64,000 nucleotides of DNA from Serratia fonticola (GTDB taxonomy: Bacteria > Pseudomonadota > Gammaproteobacteria > Enterobacterales > Enterobacteriaceae). The position numbers and the translations under genes are program-made. Position 1 is the first letter of the stretch, and each line of letters opens with the position of its first letter. Shown piece after piece: positions 27,980 to 38,051 of this stretch. The stretch covers positions 2,108,001 to 2,172,000 of the forward strand of contig NZ_VFMK01000001.1 in assembly GCF_006715025.1 (NCBI RefSeq), read 5' to 3'. The notes under the pieces were generated by a model. It was not told where the DNA came from. It worked only from the letters and a program-made list of their open reading frames with translations, and did not search any database.

Positions 27980-29641
27980 CTAAAACTGCCACTGTAAGGT
28001 AAAACCGACGGTGACGGGGCTGGTGATAAAATTATCGGGCTTGGAAAGTGGTACGCCGACAAAAGCGTCGTAGCTGAATGCTTTTATTCCCCCGCGGATC
28101 CCGGCAACGCTACCGAGCAGGTGGCCGCTGGCAAAATCATTGCTGCCTTCGCCTTTCACCTTGCCATAGTCAACACCGACGTAGAGCTGTTGATTCATTT
28201 TTGGCAGGTTAAGGTTCAGATCATTACGCAGAAAGTAGCCTTTATTGGCCATCATATTCATTTCGCCGTCAAAACCGCGCACGCTCCAGCGGTTACCAAT
28301 ACTGAACTGATCCTGTGTTGTCAGCCGGTCCGGGCTATATTGCTGCCGAAAACGGGATTGATAACTCAGTGATAAATCTTTCAGGGTAAAAGGGGTATGG
28401 GTGCTGAGATCCAGGTTGACAATGCGGCTTGCCGGGCCGCTATCTATCGGCTTTTGCGCGCCGAACCAGGAGGTATCACGCTGATAGGTCACCATGGCAT
28501 CGACAATCGACTGGCCAATATAGTGGCGATGATTAAGCCCAATGCTCCAGTTGGTCATATTACGTTTCTGTAACTGAAGTTCCGTGTCATTCAGATAGAA
28601 ATGAGAGTTGCGTTTGAGTACCTGAAAGTGAAGGGTGTTTTTTTGCGTGGCGTTGCGATACAAGAGGCGATTGACTTTCAAGCTAAGATTACGGTACTTG
28701 CCGCGGTACGAAAAGTCAGTATAGATACCATTTATAGTTTGTAGGTATTCACTGCGGCCAGCATATAAATCCAGTGACCAGAAACCATAGGGCACGGAGT
28801 AATATAAGGATCCGTTGTTGGAATAACGGCTCGATTGGAACTGCAGATCGCGCCCGGCAGAAACATAAAACAGATCGTTCATGGCGGTCGGGTTGTCAAT
28901 GTATAACGCCAAGCCGCTTTGATAACGACCCGTTTGTTTACTGCCAGAATCATCCAACCAGCCGCCTACGCGCCAGAACGAGGGTTGCTTACGGGTGATT
29001 TCCAGATCGGATTCCCCCGCGTTCTTGCCCGGCTGTAATGAGATATTGGCAGCGACATTCGGGATACGCTGCATATTCTCCAACCCTTGTTCAATAGCCC
29101 GCAAGTCGAGGAGATCTCCTTGGCTGCCAGGGAAGGTGGTATGCAGGTTAACGTATTTATCACTGTCGTCCGTTAGCTTGACGTTGCCAATGGTGCCTGA
29201 CAGGATATCTAAGGTGAGTTCTCCCTCCGTGAGATTTTGCTGAGGGATTAATACTCTGGTCGTGATATAGCCATGTTCAATCAGGCGATTTTGTAGAGCG
29301 GTTGCCAGCGTTTTTATTCCCTGGATCCCCAGGCAGCGCCCTTGCGCCTGTTCCGTCAGTTTGCGTAATGGGATCCAATGAGGGATCTGGTCGCTCTTGT
29401 TCAGATCAATATGCTGGATGTTGAAGCAAGGGTGTTCATCCGGAAAGTCAATGCGGGTGTTCAGGCCAACGCCGCCAGAGGAGCGAACGTCTTTGCCTAC
29501 GGTTTCCAATTGGTTATAGCGTGCCTTTTCCTGTTCCTGCTGGTGGCTCATTTGTTGCTCAATAAATTGGCCATTTTCTGCCGCCTGAACCAGTGGGGTG
29601 AAAATGAGCAATAGCCAAGCGTTGGGAAAGCGAAAACGCAT
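27980..29641 (-). CDS. Two-partner secretion outer-membrane transporter (TpsB, ShlB/FhaC family)
   Basis: This 553-residue protein has signal peptide (about 1-20), a POTRA_2-type periplasmic region (about 70-215) and a C-terminal ShlB-type 16-strand barrel. The conserved loop-6 tip is visible as WSVRGFDGEM, and the C-terminus ends in FTLQWQF. It would secrete the TpsA encoded just upstream on the same strand. The pair occupies the sixA-smrB interval, where E. coli K-12 carries the yfcO-yfcV fimbrial cluster. Whether secretion also activates a haemolysin, as ShlB does for ShlA, cannot be told from sequence. Confidence 0.88.
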   Translation of the reverse strand: MRFRFPNAWLLLIFTPLVQAAENGQFIEQQMSHQQEQEKARYNQLETVGKDVRSSGGVGLNTRIDFPDEHPCFNIQHIDLNKSDQIPHWIPLRKLTEQAQGRCLGIQGIKTLATALQNRLIEHGYITTRVLIPQQNLTEGELTLDILSGTIGNVKLTDDSDKYVNLHTTFPGSQGDLLDLRAIEQGLENMQRIPNVAANISLQPGKNAGESDLEITRKQPSFWRVGGWLDDSGSKQTGRYQSGLALYIDNPTAMNDLFYVSAGRDLQFQSSRYSNNGSLYYSVPYGFWSLDLYAGRSEYLQTINGIYTDFSYRGKYRNLSLKVNRLLYRNATQKNTLHFQVLKRNSHFYLNDTELQLQKRNMTNWSIGLNHRHYIGQSIVDAMVTYQRDTSWFGAQKPIDSGPASRIVNLDLSTHTPFTLKDLSLSYQSRFRQQYSPDRLTTQDQFSIGNRWSVRGFDGEMNMMANKGYFLRNDLNLNLPKMNQQLYVGVDYGKVKGEGSNDFASGHLLGSVAGIRGGIKAFSYDAFVGVPLSKPDNFITSPVTVGFTLQWQF

Positions 29642-29714
29642 GTTAACTTCCTTATTAATATGGCTCTTTTTTAATCAGATGCTGCTGTATGTATGCTAAA
29701 AAAAGTTAAAAACA

Positions 29715-29745
29715 GCCGATGGCCTTTTTGACAAGGCCATCAGCT
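29715..29745 (-). terminator. Hairpin between tpsA and tpsB
   Basis: On the minus strand a stem of about 10 bp (GATGGCC with GGCCATC at its core) is followed by a T-rich tail (TGTTTTTAAC). It lies between tpsA and tpsB and would reduce read-through, giving more secreted protein than transporter. Confidence 0.6.
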
Positions 29746-29803
29746 TATTATTACCTATCACAAGAGGTGAAAATTGGTGATAGGGTGATTCATCGTTCCT
29801 GCA

Positions 29804-31828
29804 TTAGCGCTGGTTACGGATTTCTACGGTATTATCCGAAATCAATTTACCGTAATTGGTGAACTTGCCTTCAGTACTGATGGTAATCTTGTTTTTACCC
29901 GCTAAGGTACCGTAATTAGTCATGCTACCATCGACATGCTGACCATTGGAAAGGATGCCACGCTGCATGTTAATCTTTAATGTATCTCCTGCCGCAATAT
30001 TTCCTGCGGTGCTGGTTGATGCGCCATTATCTAAACGTGATGCATTAATCACCATGTCTTTACCTGCAACAATATTGCCTTTCTGATTGCTAACGACTGT
30101 CGAATCTACCGTGAGATCTTTTGCACTCTCAATTTGACCAAACTTATTGGCTAAGTTATTAGTAGCAATGTTGATATTGCCACGAGAGGCAATGACACCG
30201 TAGTCATTATTGAGCGAAGAACTCAGGTTTAGATTCATGTCGCCACCGCTGAATATACCGTACTCTTTGGTAGGGTTATTATAAGTGTAATTCGTCAGTT
30301 GAGCAGCATCAATATCCAAGGCTTCCTGGGCCAGGATTTTTCCTGAATTATTCTTGATGCTTTTTCCTTTGAGGGCGATGTTACCTTCAGCCAGAATAGT
30401 ACCTTGGGTATTATCCAACTCAGATGATGCATTGATAATGATATCATCTTTGGTTTTGATGGTGCCGTAGCTATTGTTCACCTTATTGGCATCCAGAGAC
30501 ACACAACAGTTGGCTTCAATAATCCCGCGATCGTTTCTGATGGTATCATTAACGGTGGTGATAGTGATGCCACCCGCGTTGGCAGAGATCCTACCTACGT
30601 TGTTGTTCACACCATACTTGGCTTCCATAGTGACATCTTTCACTGCACTGATGACACCACTGGTATTCTTGATTGAAGACCCATTGGCGCTAATCGTGAT
30701 GTCTTTTCTTGCGCTCATTGCCCCATTGGCGTTATCAATCCCGACTTGCACACCCGGTGTATAGTTAACACCCGCGCTGCTTTCGAGGTTGATATTGCCG
30801 CCGGCCGTCATGGTACCTTTAACGTTTTTCACATAACCATTTTGGATAGAGATATCATTACCTGCTACCAGGTTACCGTTTGAGTTGTTGAAGGAATCTG
30901 AACGGCCTTTCGAGGTTGATACCATACGGATATCATTTTTGGCCGAGATTGTTCCTTTGTTGGTCAGGGTTCCATTCATGTTCATGACCACATCACCGAC
31001 CGAGGCAGACAGGGTACCTGCGTTATTGACACCCAGCCCTTCACCAGTGCCGACCAGCGTAATTTTATTGGCATACATCCCGCCGAGGCTGGAGACGTCA
31101 AGGCCAACACCATACTGGCGATTGGAGGTGAGTGCGGTTGCTGTCGTATGGGCCGCGTCAACGCGGTTTTGACCATATGAAACCCGCAAATCCTGGGCTT
31201 GTACGTCAGCATTGATGGCGACAGCCTGGGCGATTAAATCGGTATAGTTGGCGCTGGAACTCTCTAACCCTTTGCCAGTAATGTTGATTTTACCTTTGTT
31301 TACCACGTAATCGAGCACTTCGCCATTAACCACCGTGGTTTTACCGGTAGTCAGGGTGGCACGATTAGCATTGATGAAACCACAGCCGTTACAGGTAATC
31401 CCTGATGGGTTGGCGATAATCACCTGTGCATTCTGGCCAGCGACTTCGATCATGCCGTTGAGCTGGCTGGCTTTGGAGGAATTGACTTCGTTGAGGATAA
31501 CGTTTGCCGCGCCGTTGGCTAAATTCTTGTTGCCATTAATGGCGCCTGCCAACTGAGAGGTTGAGTTTTGCGCGCTGTTATTGAGCACCACACCACCACG
31601 GTCTACGTCAAACTGGTTATAGATGTTGTGAGAAACGCCGCCAAAACCAGGGGCATTAATGTCGATAACCGTACTGCCCTTGTTGGAGCTGGCGCCAAGT
31701 GATGGGCCACCTGGGGCGGAAACGATAGCCGCTTGGGCAACGGTAATCCCTTGTAGAGCCAGCAGGCTAAAGAAACAGATAGGAGACAGTTTTGCGAAAA
31801 ACTGTTTTTGTTTATTTTCCAGAGTCAT
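29804..31828 (-). CDS. Two-partner secretion exoprotein (TpsA, filamentous haemagglutinin type), short
   Basis: This 674-residue protein has signal peptide (about 1-33, ending TVAQA) and a TPS secretion domain with NPSGITCNGCGF and RATLTTG. The rest is a run of about 20-residue repeats (GNI, NNSGKI, AGKDMV types) that would form a right-handed beta-helix. It ends in repeats, with no haemolysin, CDI toxin or VENN-type C-terminal module. It is much shorter than ShlA or FhaB. I chose the ATG at 31828, preceded by AGGAA, because the signal peptide follows directly; the open frame begins at 31924. Base composition is AT-richer than the neighbours, suggesting acquisition. It is probably an adhesin-like surface protein. 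Confidence 0.82.
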   Translation of the reverse strand: MTLENKQKQFFAKLSPICFFSLLALQGITVAQAAIVSAPGGPSLGASSNKGSTVIDINAPGFGGVSHNIYNQFDVDRGGVVLNNSAQNSTSQLAGAINGNKNLANGAANVILNEVNSSKASQLNGMIEVAGQNAQVIIANPSGITCNGCGFINANRATLTTGKTTVVNGEVLDYVVNKGKINITGKGLESSSANYTDLIAQAVAINADVQAQDLRVSYGQNRVDAAHTTATALTSNRQYGVGLDVSSLGGMYANKITLVGTGEGLGVNNAGTLSASVGDVVMNMNGTLTNKGTISAKNDIRMVSTSKGRSDSFNNSNGNLVAGNDISIQNGYVKNVKGTMTAGGNINLESSAGVNYTPGVQVGIDNANGAMSARKDITISANGSSIKNTSGVISAVKDVTMEAKYGVNNNVGRISANAGGITITTVNDTIRNDRGIIEANCCVSLDANKVNNSYGTIKTKDDIIINASSELDNTQGTILAEGNIALKGKSIKNNSGKILAQEALDIDAAQLTNYTYNNPTKEYGIFSGGDMNLNLSSSLNNDYGVIASRGNINIATNNLANKFGQIESAKDLTVDSTVVSNQKGNIVAGKDMVINASRLDNGASTSTAGNIAAGDTLKINMQRGILSNGQHVDGSMTNYGTLAGKNKITISTEGKFTNYGKLISDNTVEIRNQR

Positions 31829-32820
31829 AATATTATTTCCTATAATATTTAAGATAAAAAGGTTACCTAAAGAGGTAACTGATTTTTCTGAAAATGGCTT
31901 TATCGCCAATTTCTTTTCTGTCAACCATGAGGGCTTCCCCTCACCATTGTGCAGTTGGTGTATGCCTTTTACGCGCTAGGCTGTTGTGGTTATATTTTAA
32001 GTTGTAGCGTTATTGGCGAACTTCAATTCAGGGTAAACACATAGACAATAAGGCGTACTGATCCCTTACGGATATCAGTAATGATTAATCTATAAAGTTG
32101 GCTCGTAAGTGCATAAAAGCATAGCCCGCCAAGCATTTTATGCGTAGCGTACCGGATGATTGACACTTGTGAAATAACTCACAAGAATACTTAAACCGCA
32201 GCGTCAGCCAATCTTACATCAAACATCACTATAGTTAATGTACCTCTATTATTAATGGTTCATCTTAATTCCCTTCTTTCTTTGTGGTTAATTGATTTTT
32301 TCACTCGTATGGAAATGCATTCCATATTTCTCTGTCACAGGGTTATGCAATTCATTCGCATTCTACTGGCAATAATCACCTTGTCCACTTTTAACGGTTA
32401 ATACAGGATAATTCTCTGACTGTTTTTTGGCATTTCCTTGGTGTCAATGCGTATCATAAAAAACATACATAATAGCGATAACTTTATTGCCGGGTTTATA
32501 GGTCTGGTTTGGATATAAATGAATGAGGTAAGTGGTCTGGGTAATTGCAAATGGTTTTCAGAATTTAATTATTCGCAATGGTGATATTAAGTTGCTATTT
32601 GATCATTAATTAAAATATAAACATGATAAATAAAAGAGCTAAACCTGATGATTGCCTCCAGGCCTATACAGGCAGCACGATAATGTGACTTATCCATTAA
32701 TATGGGGAATGAAAAGGGAATCTGAATATAAAATGAGAGATAAATGGTCTGCTGTTTTAACCGATGATTGATAAACAGAACATGACACTTATCGGAGGGT
32801 AAGTGTCATATGACGTGCCG
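31829..32820. other. Long AT-rich non-coding region upstream of tpsA
   Basis: Nearly 1 kb without a credible gene on either strand, and clearly AT-rich. It holds the tpsA promoter region and, at its right end, the 3' flank of smrB. Such AT-rich upstream DNA is a usual H-NS target, but this is an inference from composition. I see no transposase remnant. Confidence 0.5.
32782..32809 (-). terminator. Hairpin after smrB
   Basis: ATGACACTTA and TAAGTGTCAT form a perfect 10-bp stem with an 8-base loop, 12 nt past the smrB stop. No T-run follows, so termination is uncertain. Confidence 0.4.
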
Positions 32821-33351
32821 CTATTCTGCCAGTTCCACCAGCACCAACACCGCAGCGCTGCCGCCCCATTCCTTGGGGGCTTGGTGAAATGCCAGTACAT
32901 CGGGATGTTGCGCCAACCACAGTGGAGTTTGCTGTTTAAGGATGTGTTTGCCGTGGCCATGCATCACACAGGCGCAGTGAACATGCTCGCGTTTGCAGGC
33001 GGCGATCATCGCCCCCAGTTCTTGCTTGGCCTGTAGTTGCGTCAATCCATGCAGGTCGAGAAACAGATCCGGTACGTAATCCCCACGGCGCAGCTTTTTT
33101 AGTTCATAGTGGCTGTAGCCAGGGCGCACATAACGCGTCGGCCCTTCATCATCCAACTGCGGCTGAAATTCGTCGGAGAAGTAAAAGCTGGCATCCACCT
33201 GCTCTTGGAGCAGGCGCTGTGGCGCTATCTGTTTGGTCTTCATCTTAGGTTTGGGGTGGACGATAGTGTCCTGTCGCAGCGTCTTTGTGCCGGCGACCGA
33301 TTCCCTGAAGAGCTGTAATTCATCTTTGCTCAGTGGGTGCTTGTTCTTCAT
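32821..33351 (-). CDS. smrB: Ribosome rescue endonuclease SmrB
   Basis: This 176-residue protein has a C-terminal Smr domain containing DLHG (near residue 98) and HGHGKHILK. It closely resembles E. coli SmrB (YfcN), which is recruited to collided ribosomes and cuts the mRNA between them. I chose the ATG at 33351 (MKNKHPL) because the seven codons from 33372 are not family-like. It is divergent from prmB, as in E. coli. Confidence 0.93.
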   Translation of the reverse strand: MKNKHPLSKDELQLFRESVAGTKTLRQDTIVHPKPKMKTKQIAPQRLLQEQVDASFYFSDEFQPQLDDEGPTRYVRPGYSHYELKKLRRGDYVPDLFLDLHGLTQLQAKQELGAMIAACKREHVHCACVMHGHGKHILKQQTPLWLAQHPDVLAFHQAPKEWGGSAAVLVLVELAE

Positions 33352-33600
33352 TATTCTCTCACCGAATATCATTTACACTGCAAGTTAATCTCTTATGGGA
33401 GCTTAGGTATTTGCAAAAATACTGAGTCTCTTCCGTAGGAGTGTGCCTAGTTTACCTTGTCGATGGTTTCTGTCGACGCAAAACTGGGTCTGAATGAAAA
33501 CGAGAATGCCTCTAACACTGCTATTGCTGCTGATTTGTCGCAGGCTTCATGGCAAACTATGTCGCTAAACCATGAATCATCGTGCCTGCCGGAGGGCAAA

Positions 33601-34533
33601 TTGGACAAAATTTTCGTCGAAGAAGCAGTAAATGAGCTGCACACCATTCAGGATATGCTGCGCTGGGCCGTAAGCCGTTTCAACGCTGCCAATATCTACT
33701 ATGGCCACGGAACCGATAATCCGTGGGACGAAGCCGTGCAATTGGTTTTGCCCAGCCTGTTCCTGCCGTTGGATATTCCGCAAGACATGCACACCGCAAG
33801 GCTGACCTCAAGTGAGCGTCACCGCATTGTGGAACGGGTGATTCGCCGTGTTAACGAGCGTATTCCTGTTGCCTATCTCACCAATAAAGCCTGGTTCTGC
33901 GGGATGGAGTTCTATGTCGATGAACGCGTGTTGGTACCACGTTCACCAATTGGTGAACTGATCAACGATCGTTTCAGCGCATTGATCCCGCACCCACCAC
34001 GCCATATTCTGGATATGTGCACGGGGAGTGGCTGTATCGCTATCGCCTGTGGTTATGCTTTCCCGGAAGCGGAAGTCGATGCGGTGGATATCTCTACCGA
34101 CGTGCTGGCGGTCACCGAGCGTAATATCCAGGCGCATGGTGTGGAGCATCAGGTGATCCCGATCCGTTCCGATCTGTTCCGCGACGTTCCGGCGATCCAA
34201 TATGATCTGATCGTTACTAATCCACCTTATGTGGATGCGGAAGATATGTCCGATCTGCCGCAAGAGTTCCGCTTTGAGCCTGAGCTGGGGCTGGCAGCCG
34301 GCAGCGACGGCCTGAAGCTGGTGCGCCGCATCCTGGCCTGCGCGCCAGACTACCTGAGTGATGAAGGCGTGCTGATTTGTGAAGTGGGCAACAGCATGGT
34401 ACATCTGATGGAACAATATCCGGATATTCCGTTCACCTGGCTGGAGTTTGAAAACGGCGGTGACGGCGTATTTATGCTGACCAAACAGCAACTGATTGAC
34501 TGCAAAGAGCATTTCATCCTCTACCGCAGCTAA
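33601..34533 (+). CDS. prmB: Ribosomal protein uL3 N5-glutamine methyltransferase PrmB
   Basis: This 310-residue S-adenosylmethionine-dependent methyltransferase has the cofactor motif [12 protein letters not shown] and the catalytic NPPY at 207-210. It methylates a glutamine of ribosomal protein L3. I chose a TTG start at 33601: GGAGG lies 5-6 nt upstream and the protein then begins [13 protein letters not shown], matching MDKIFVDEAVNEL of E. coli. The 48 codons from the earlier start at 33457 look non-conserved. It is followed by aroC, as in E. coli. Confidence 0.93.
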   Translation: MDKIFVEEAVNELHTIQDMLRWAVSRFNAANIYYGHGTDNPWDEAVQLVLPSLFLPLDIPQDMHTARLTSSERHRIVERVIRRVNERIPVAYLTNKAWFCGMEFYVDERVLVPRSPIGELINDRFSALIPHPPRHILDMCTGSGCIAIACGYAFPEAEVDAVDISTDVLAVTERNIQAHGVEHQVIPIRSDLFRDVPAIQYDLIVTNPPYVDAEDMSDLPQEFRFEPELGLAAGSDGLKLVRRILACAPDYLSDEGVLICEVGNSMVHLMEQYPDIPFTWLEFENGGDGVFMLTKQQLIDCKEHFILYRS

Positions 34534-34615
34534 CCGATAACCTGGGCTCGCGTGGCGGGCCTGCACAGCCCGTTTGCATGCCAAACGGGATGATAACCAA
34601 CGGTAAGGAGCCGTG

Positions 34616-35701
34616 ATGGCAGGGAACAGTATTGGGCAGTTTTTCCGCGTCACCACATTTGGTGAATCTCACGGTGTGGCGCTGGGATGTATTGTAGACG
34701 GCGTGCCACCGGGCATCCCGTTGACAGAAGCCGATTTGCAGCACGATCTCGATCGCCGCCGTCCCGGCACGTCACGCTATACCACACAGCGACGTGAGCC
34801 GGATCAGGTACGCATCCTTTCCGGGGTGTTTGAAGGGGTGACGACCGGCACCAGCATCGGCCTGATGATCGAAAACACCGACCAGCGTTCGCAAGATTAT
34901 GGTGCAATCAAGGATCTGTTCCGTCCAGGCCATGCGGATTACACCTACGAGCAGAAATACGGCGTCCGCGATTACCGGGGTGGAGGGCGTTCCTCGGCGC
35001 GTGAAACCGCCATGCGGGTTGCCGCAGGCGCTATTGCCAAAAAATATCTCGCCCAGAAATTCGGTGTTCAGGTACGCGGTTATCTGGCGCAGATCGGTGA
35101 TGTGAGCTGTGAACTGAAAGATTGGGCACAGGTTGAACAGAACCCTTTCTTCTGCCCGGATCCCGATAAGTTAGAGGCGCTGGATGAACTGATGCGCGCG
35201 CTGAAGAAAGAGGGCGACTCCATCGGTGCCAAAGTCACGGTAGTGGCGGAAAATGTCCCCGTGGGCCTCGGTGAGCCCGTGTTTGATCGCCTGGATGCCG
35301 ATCTGGCGCACGCGCTGATGAGCATCAATGCGGTAAAAGGTGTGGAGATCGGCGATGGCTTTGCCGTTGTCACCAAGCGCGGCAGTGAAAATCGTGATGA
35401 GATCACCCCGCAAGGCTTCCAAAGCAATCATGCTGGCGGCATTCTCGGTGGCATCAGCAGTGGTCAACCGGTGGTTGCGCATCTGGCGTTGAAACCGACT
35501 TCCAGCATCATGGTGCCGGGGCGCACCATTAATCGCCAGGGCGAGGCCGTAGAGATGGTGACCCGTGGTCGTCACGATCCGTGCGTGGGGATCCGCGCAG
35601 TGCCAATCGCCGAAGCAATGATGGCGATTGTGCTGATGGATCACCTGCTGCGTCAGCGTGCGCAAAACGGTGATGTGATTTCCGACGTTCCACGCTGGTA
35701 G
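34616..35701 (+). CDS. aroC: Chorismate synthase AroC
   Basis: This 361-residue enzyme has the chorismate synthase signatures [14 protein letters not shown] (N-terminus), [12 protein letters not shown] and [13 protein letters not shown]. It converts 5-enolpyruvylshikimate-3-phosphate to chorismate with reduced FMN as cofactor, the last shared step to aromatic amino acids and folate. The ATG at 34616 has AAGGAG 5 nt upstream and gives MAGNSIGQ as in E. coli. It lies 9 nt before mepA. Confidence 0.97.
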   Translation: MAGNSIGQFFRVTTFGESHGVALGCIVDGVPPGIPLTEADLQHDLDRRRPGTSRYTTQRREPDQVRILSGVFEGVTTGTSIGLMIENTDQRSQDYGAIKDLFRPGHADYTYEQKYGVRDYRGGGRSSARETAMRVAAGAIAKKYLAQKFGVQVRGYLAQIGDVSCELKDWAQVEQNPFFCPDPDKLEALDELMRALKKEGDSIGAKVTVVAENVPVGLGEPVFDRLDADLAHALMSINAVKGVEIGDGFAVVTKRGSENRDEITPQGFQSNHAGGILGGISSGQPVVAHLALKPTSSIMVPGRTINRQGEAVEMVTRGRHDPCVGIRAVPIAEAMMAIVLMDHLLRQRAQNGDVISDVPRW

Positions 35702-35710
35702 GGAAATCAG

Positions 35711-36538
35711 ATGAAAAAGTGGCTGTTAGGCATTGTCGTTCTGATTGCGTCGGGTTCAGCTATGGCGTTAACGCCATGGCAAAAAATCGATCATCCGGTC
35801 AGCGGTACGCCCAGTGCTATTGGGGGTTTTGCCAATGGTTGTATTATCGGGGCGCAACCGCTGCCTTTGAATTCCACGGACTATCAGGTGATGCGCACCG
35901 ACCAGCGGCGCTACTTTGGCCACCCGGACCTGCTGGCGTTTATCAAACGTCTGAGCAGCCAGGCTAGCCAGAAAGCGTTGGGCACGGTGTTGATTGGGGA
36001 TATGGCCATGCCGGCCGGTGGGCGTTTCAGCAGCGGCCATGCCAGCCATCAATCCGGGCTCGATGTTGATATCTGGCTGCAACTGCCACGTCAGCGCTGG
36101 ACTGCGCAACAACTGCTTAAGCCGCAGCCGATCGATCTGGTGTCTGCTAACGGTAAGCAGGTGGTGGATCGCCAGTGGCAGCCGCAGATCGAATCACTGA
36201 TCAAGCTGGCTGCGCAGGATAGCGAAGTGACGCGCATCTTCGTCAACCCGGCGATCAAACAGCGTTTGTGCCAGGATGCCGGTGCCGACCGTAACTGGTT
36301 ACATAAGGTGCGCCCATGGTTCGGGCATCGTGCGCATATGCACGTGCGCTTACGTTGCCCGGCGGGCAGCCTGGAATGCCTGGATCAGGATCCGCCGCCA
36401 GCCGGTGATGGCTGTGGTGCCGAGTTGGCCAGTTGGTTCAAGCCTCATCAGCCAAATGCCAACCCGGTCAAGAAGGAGCCACCACCGCTTCCGCCGACCT
36501 GCCAGGCGTTGCTGGATAGCCACTTCGCCAACCGCTGA
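35711..36538 (+). CDS. mepA: Penicillin-insensitive murein DD-endopeptidase MepA
   Basis: This 275-residue periplasmic protein has a signal peptide of 19 residues (ending SGSAMA). The LAS-type zinc peptidase motifs are visible: [13 protein letters not shown] and [11 protein letters not shown] supply the histidines and aspartate. Cysteines in both halves fit the disulfide bonds of the E. coli enzyme. It cleaves D-Ala-mesodiaminopimelate cross-links in peptidoglycan. It lies 9 nt after aroC. Confidence 0.95.
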   Translation: MKKWLLGIVVLIASGSAMALTPWQKIDHPVSGTPSAIGGFANGCIIGAQPLPLNSTDYQVMRTDQRRYFGHPDLLAFIKRLSSQASQKALGTVLIGDMAMPAGGRFSSGHASHQSGLDVDIWLQLPRQRWTAQQLLKPQPIDLVSANGKQVVDRQWQPQIESLIKLAAQDSEVTRIFVNPAIKQRLCQDAGADRNWLHKVRPWFGHRAHMHVRLRCPAGSLECLDQDPPPAGDGCGAELASWFKPHQPNANPVKKEPPPLPPTCQALLDSHFANR

Positions 36539-36547
36539 TATCACACG

Positions 36548-36575
36548 ACAACGCCTCTGCTGAGGCGTTGTTTGT
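36548..36575 (+). terminator. Terminator of mepA
   Basis: ACAACGCCTC and GAGGCGTTGT form a 10-bp stem followed by a T-rich tail (TTGTTT), just after the mepA stop. Confidence 0.85.
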
Positions 36576-36602
36576 TTCTCCCCCGATTAAAACCTGGCGA
36601 TT

Positions 36603-36623
36603 GCTATGCATAAAACGCATAGC
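36603..36623. promoter_or_regulatory. LysR-type palindrome upstream of iadA
   Basis: GCTATGC and GCATAGC flank a 7-base spacer, giving the T-N11-A layout of LysR binding sites. Fifteen bases (TAAAACGCATAGCGA, 36611-36625) recur exactly at 39790-39804, upstream of the racemase gene. The site is about 169 nt before the iadA start. Confidence 0.6.
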
Positions 36624-36791
36624 GAATGACAGACTTGCATTTTTCACCCCAATACCCCGCGTGCTATGGTCAAAATACTTGCTGGCAGGGCAGATTTTTT
36701 CCACAAATAAAGACGCACCGACGCTTGCATCCCGAACGCGTTGCTATCGAGCTGGGGATGCTCTGTGGGTGTGATAACTAAGGAATTGATA

Positions 36792-37955
36792 ATGAATTTT
36801 TCAGCAGCGGGGTTTAAGTTACTGCACGGGGCGCACCTTTACGCACCGGAAGATCTGGGAGTTCAGGACGTGCTGATTGCCGGAGGGAAGATCATTGCCA
36901 TTGCCCCCTCCATTCCTAGCGATATCGTACCAGATTGTGAAGCGATCGATCTGTCGGGCCGATGGTTGTGCCCTGGGATTATCGATCAGCATATCCACCT
37001 GATCGGTGGAGGAGGAGAGGCCGGGCCAACGACACGTGCGCCAGAAGTCAGCCTTTCACGGCTGGTAGAGGCAGGGATCACTACCGCGATTGGTTTGTTG
37101 GGAACTGATGCGGTCACTCGTCATCCGGAAAGCCTGTTAGCCAAAACGCGTGCCTTGAATGAGGAGGGGATCACTGCGTATATGTTGACCGGAGCCTATC
37201 GGCTGCCTTCTCCGACCATTACAGGCAGCGTGGAACGCGACGTGGCGCTGATCGATCGTGTGATTGGCGTGAAGTGTGCCGTATCCGACCATCGTTCTTC
37301 GGCACCGGATGAGGGGGTGTTGGCAAACATGGCTGCACAGTCCCGCGTCGGTGGTTTATTGGGGGGCAAACCCGGTGTCAGTGTGTTCCATATGGGCAGC
37401 AGTAATAAACTGCTCGAACCGTTGTATCGGATATTGGAAAACAGCGATGTGCCGATAGGTAAATTGTTGCCAACCCATGTCAATCGAAGCGAGGAACTGT
37501 TTGAAGCGGCGCTGGTGTTTGCTCTGCAAGGGGGGTATATCGATATCACCAGCGGTATTACCGAACCTATTGCGCCAGCCCAGGCCATCGACCAGGCGCG
37601 TAAAGCTGGGGTGCCGATGTCACAACTGACGGTCAGTTCCGACGGCAATGGCAGCCAGCCGGTATTTGATGCCAAGGGAAACCTGAGTGGTATCGGGGTT
37701 GCCGGTTTCTCCAGCCTGCGGGAAACCCTGGCGGCGTTGGTACAGCAATACAATTATCCCTTGGCAGAAGCCTTGCTACCTTTCACGCGTAGCGTGGCGT
37801 CTTTTCTCGGCCTGACAGATAAAGGCGTTATTGCCGTTGGCAAAGATGCGGACTTTATGGTGTTAACCCCTGAATTGGCCATTGAGCGCGTTTACGCTCG
37901 TGGGCGTAAAATGGTGGATGATGGCAGAGCCTGTGTGAAGGGAACCTTCGAATAG
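36792..37955 (+). CDS. iadA: Isoaspartyl dipeptidase IadA
   Basis: This 387-residue amidohydrolase is close to E. coli IadA throughout. Zinc ligands are visible in DQHIHLIGGGGEAGP. The carboxylated lysine lies in GVKCAVSDH, a further histidine in LPTHVNR, and the catalytic aspartate in SSDGNGS. It hydrolyses beta-aspartyl dipeptides left by breakdown of damaged proteins. I chose the ATG at 36792 (after AAGGAATTG) over the longer frame from 36741. It is not in the mepA-yfcA interval of E. coli K-12, so it is part of an inserted module with the LysR and racemase genes. Confidence 0.94.
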   Translation: MNFSAAGFKLLHGAHLYAPEDLGVQDVLIAGGKIIAIAPSIPSDIVPDCEAIDLSGRWLCPGIIDQHIHLIGGGGEAGPTTRAPEVSLSRLVEAGITTAIGLLGTDAVTRHPESLLAKTRALNEEGITAYMLTGAYRLPSPTITGSVERDVALIDRVIGVKCAVSDHRSSAPDEGVLANMAAQSRVGGLLGGKPGVSVFHMGSSNKLLEPLYRILENSDVPIGKLLPTHVNRSEELFEAALVFALQGGYIDITSGITEPIAPAQAIDQARKAGVPMSQLTVSSDGNGSQPVFDAKGNLSGIGVAGFSSLRETLAALVQQYNYPLAEALLPFTRSVASFLGLTDKGVIAVGKDADFMVLTPELAIERVYARGRKMVDDGRACVKGTFE

Positions 37956-38051
37956 CGTTTGTGGCGCGAAACGCTAACGTAGATTTGATGGTGGTTATGC
38001 TGTGTGGCCGGGTAGTATAACCAGACAGATAATGTCGTGATGAGGTTAGCG

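Noticed and set aside
29804..31828. TpsA as a contact-dependent inhibition toxin
   Set aside because: There is no VENN-type junction, no C-terminal toxin domain and no small immunity gene downstream.
32782..32809. The perfect stem near smrB as a riboswitch or small RNA
   Set aside because: It is an isolated simple hairpin at a gene end; a weak terminator or RNA-stabilising stem explains it.
33457..33600. A 48-codon N-terminal extension of PrmB from an upstream start
   Set aside because: A TTG with GGAGG 5-6 nt upstream gives the conserved N-terminus; the extension has no family character.
36741..36791. A 17-codon N-terminal extension of IadA
   Set aside because: The ATG at 36792 has a ribosome site and matches the E. 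coli start region.
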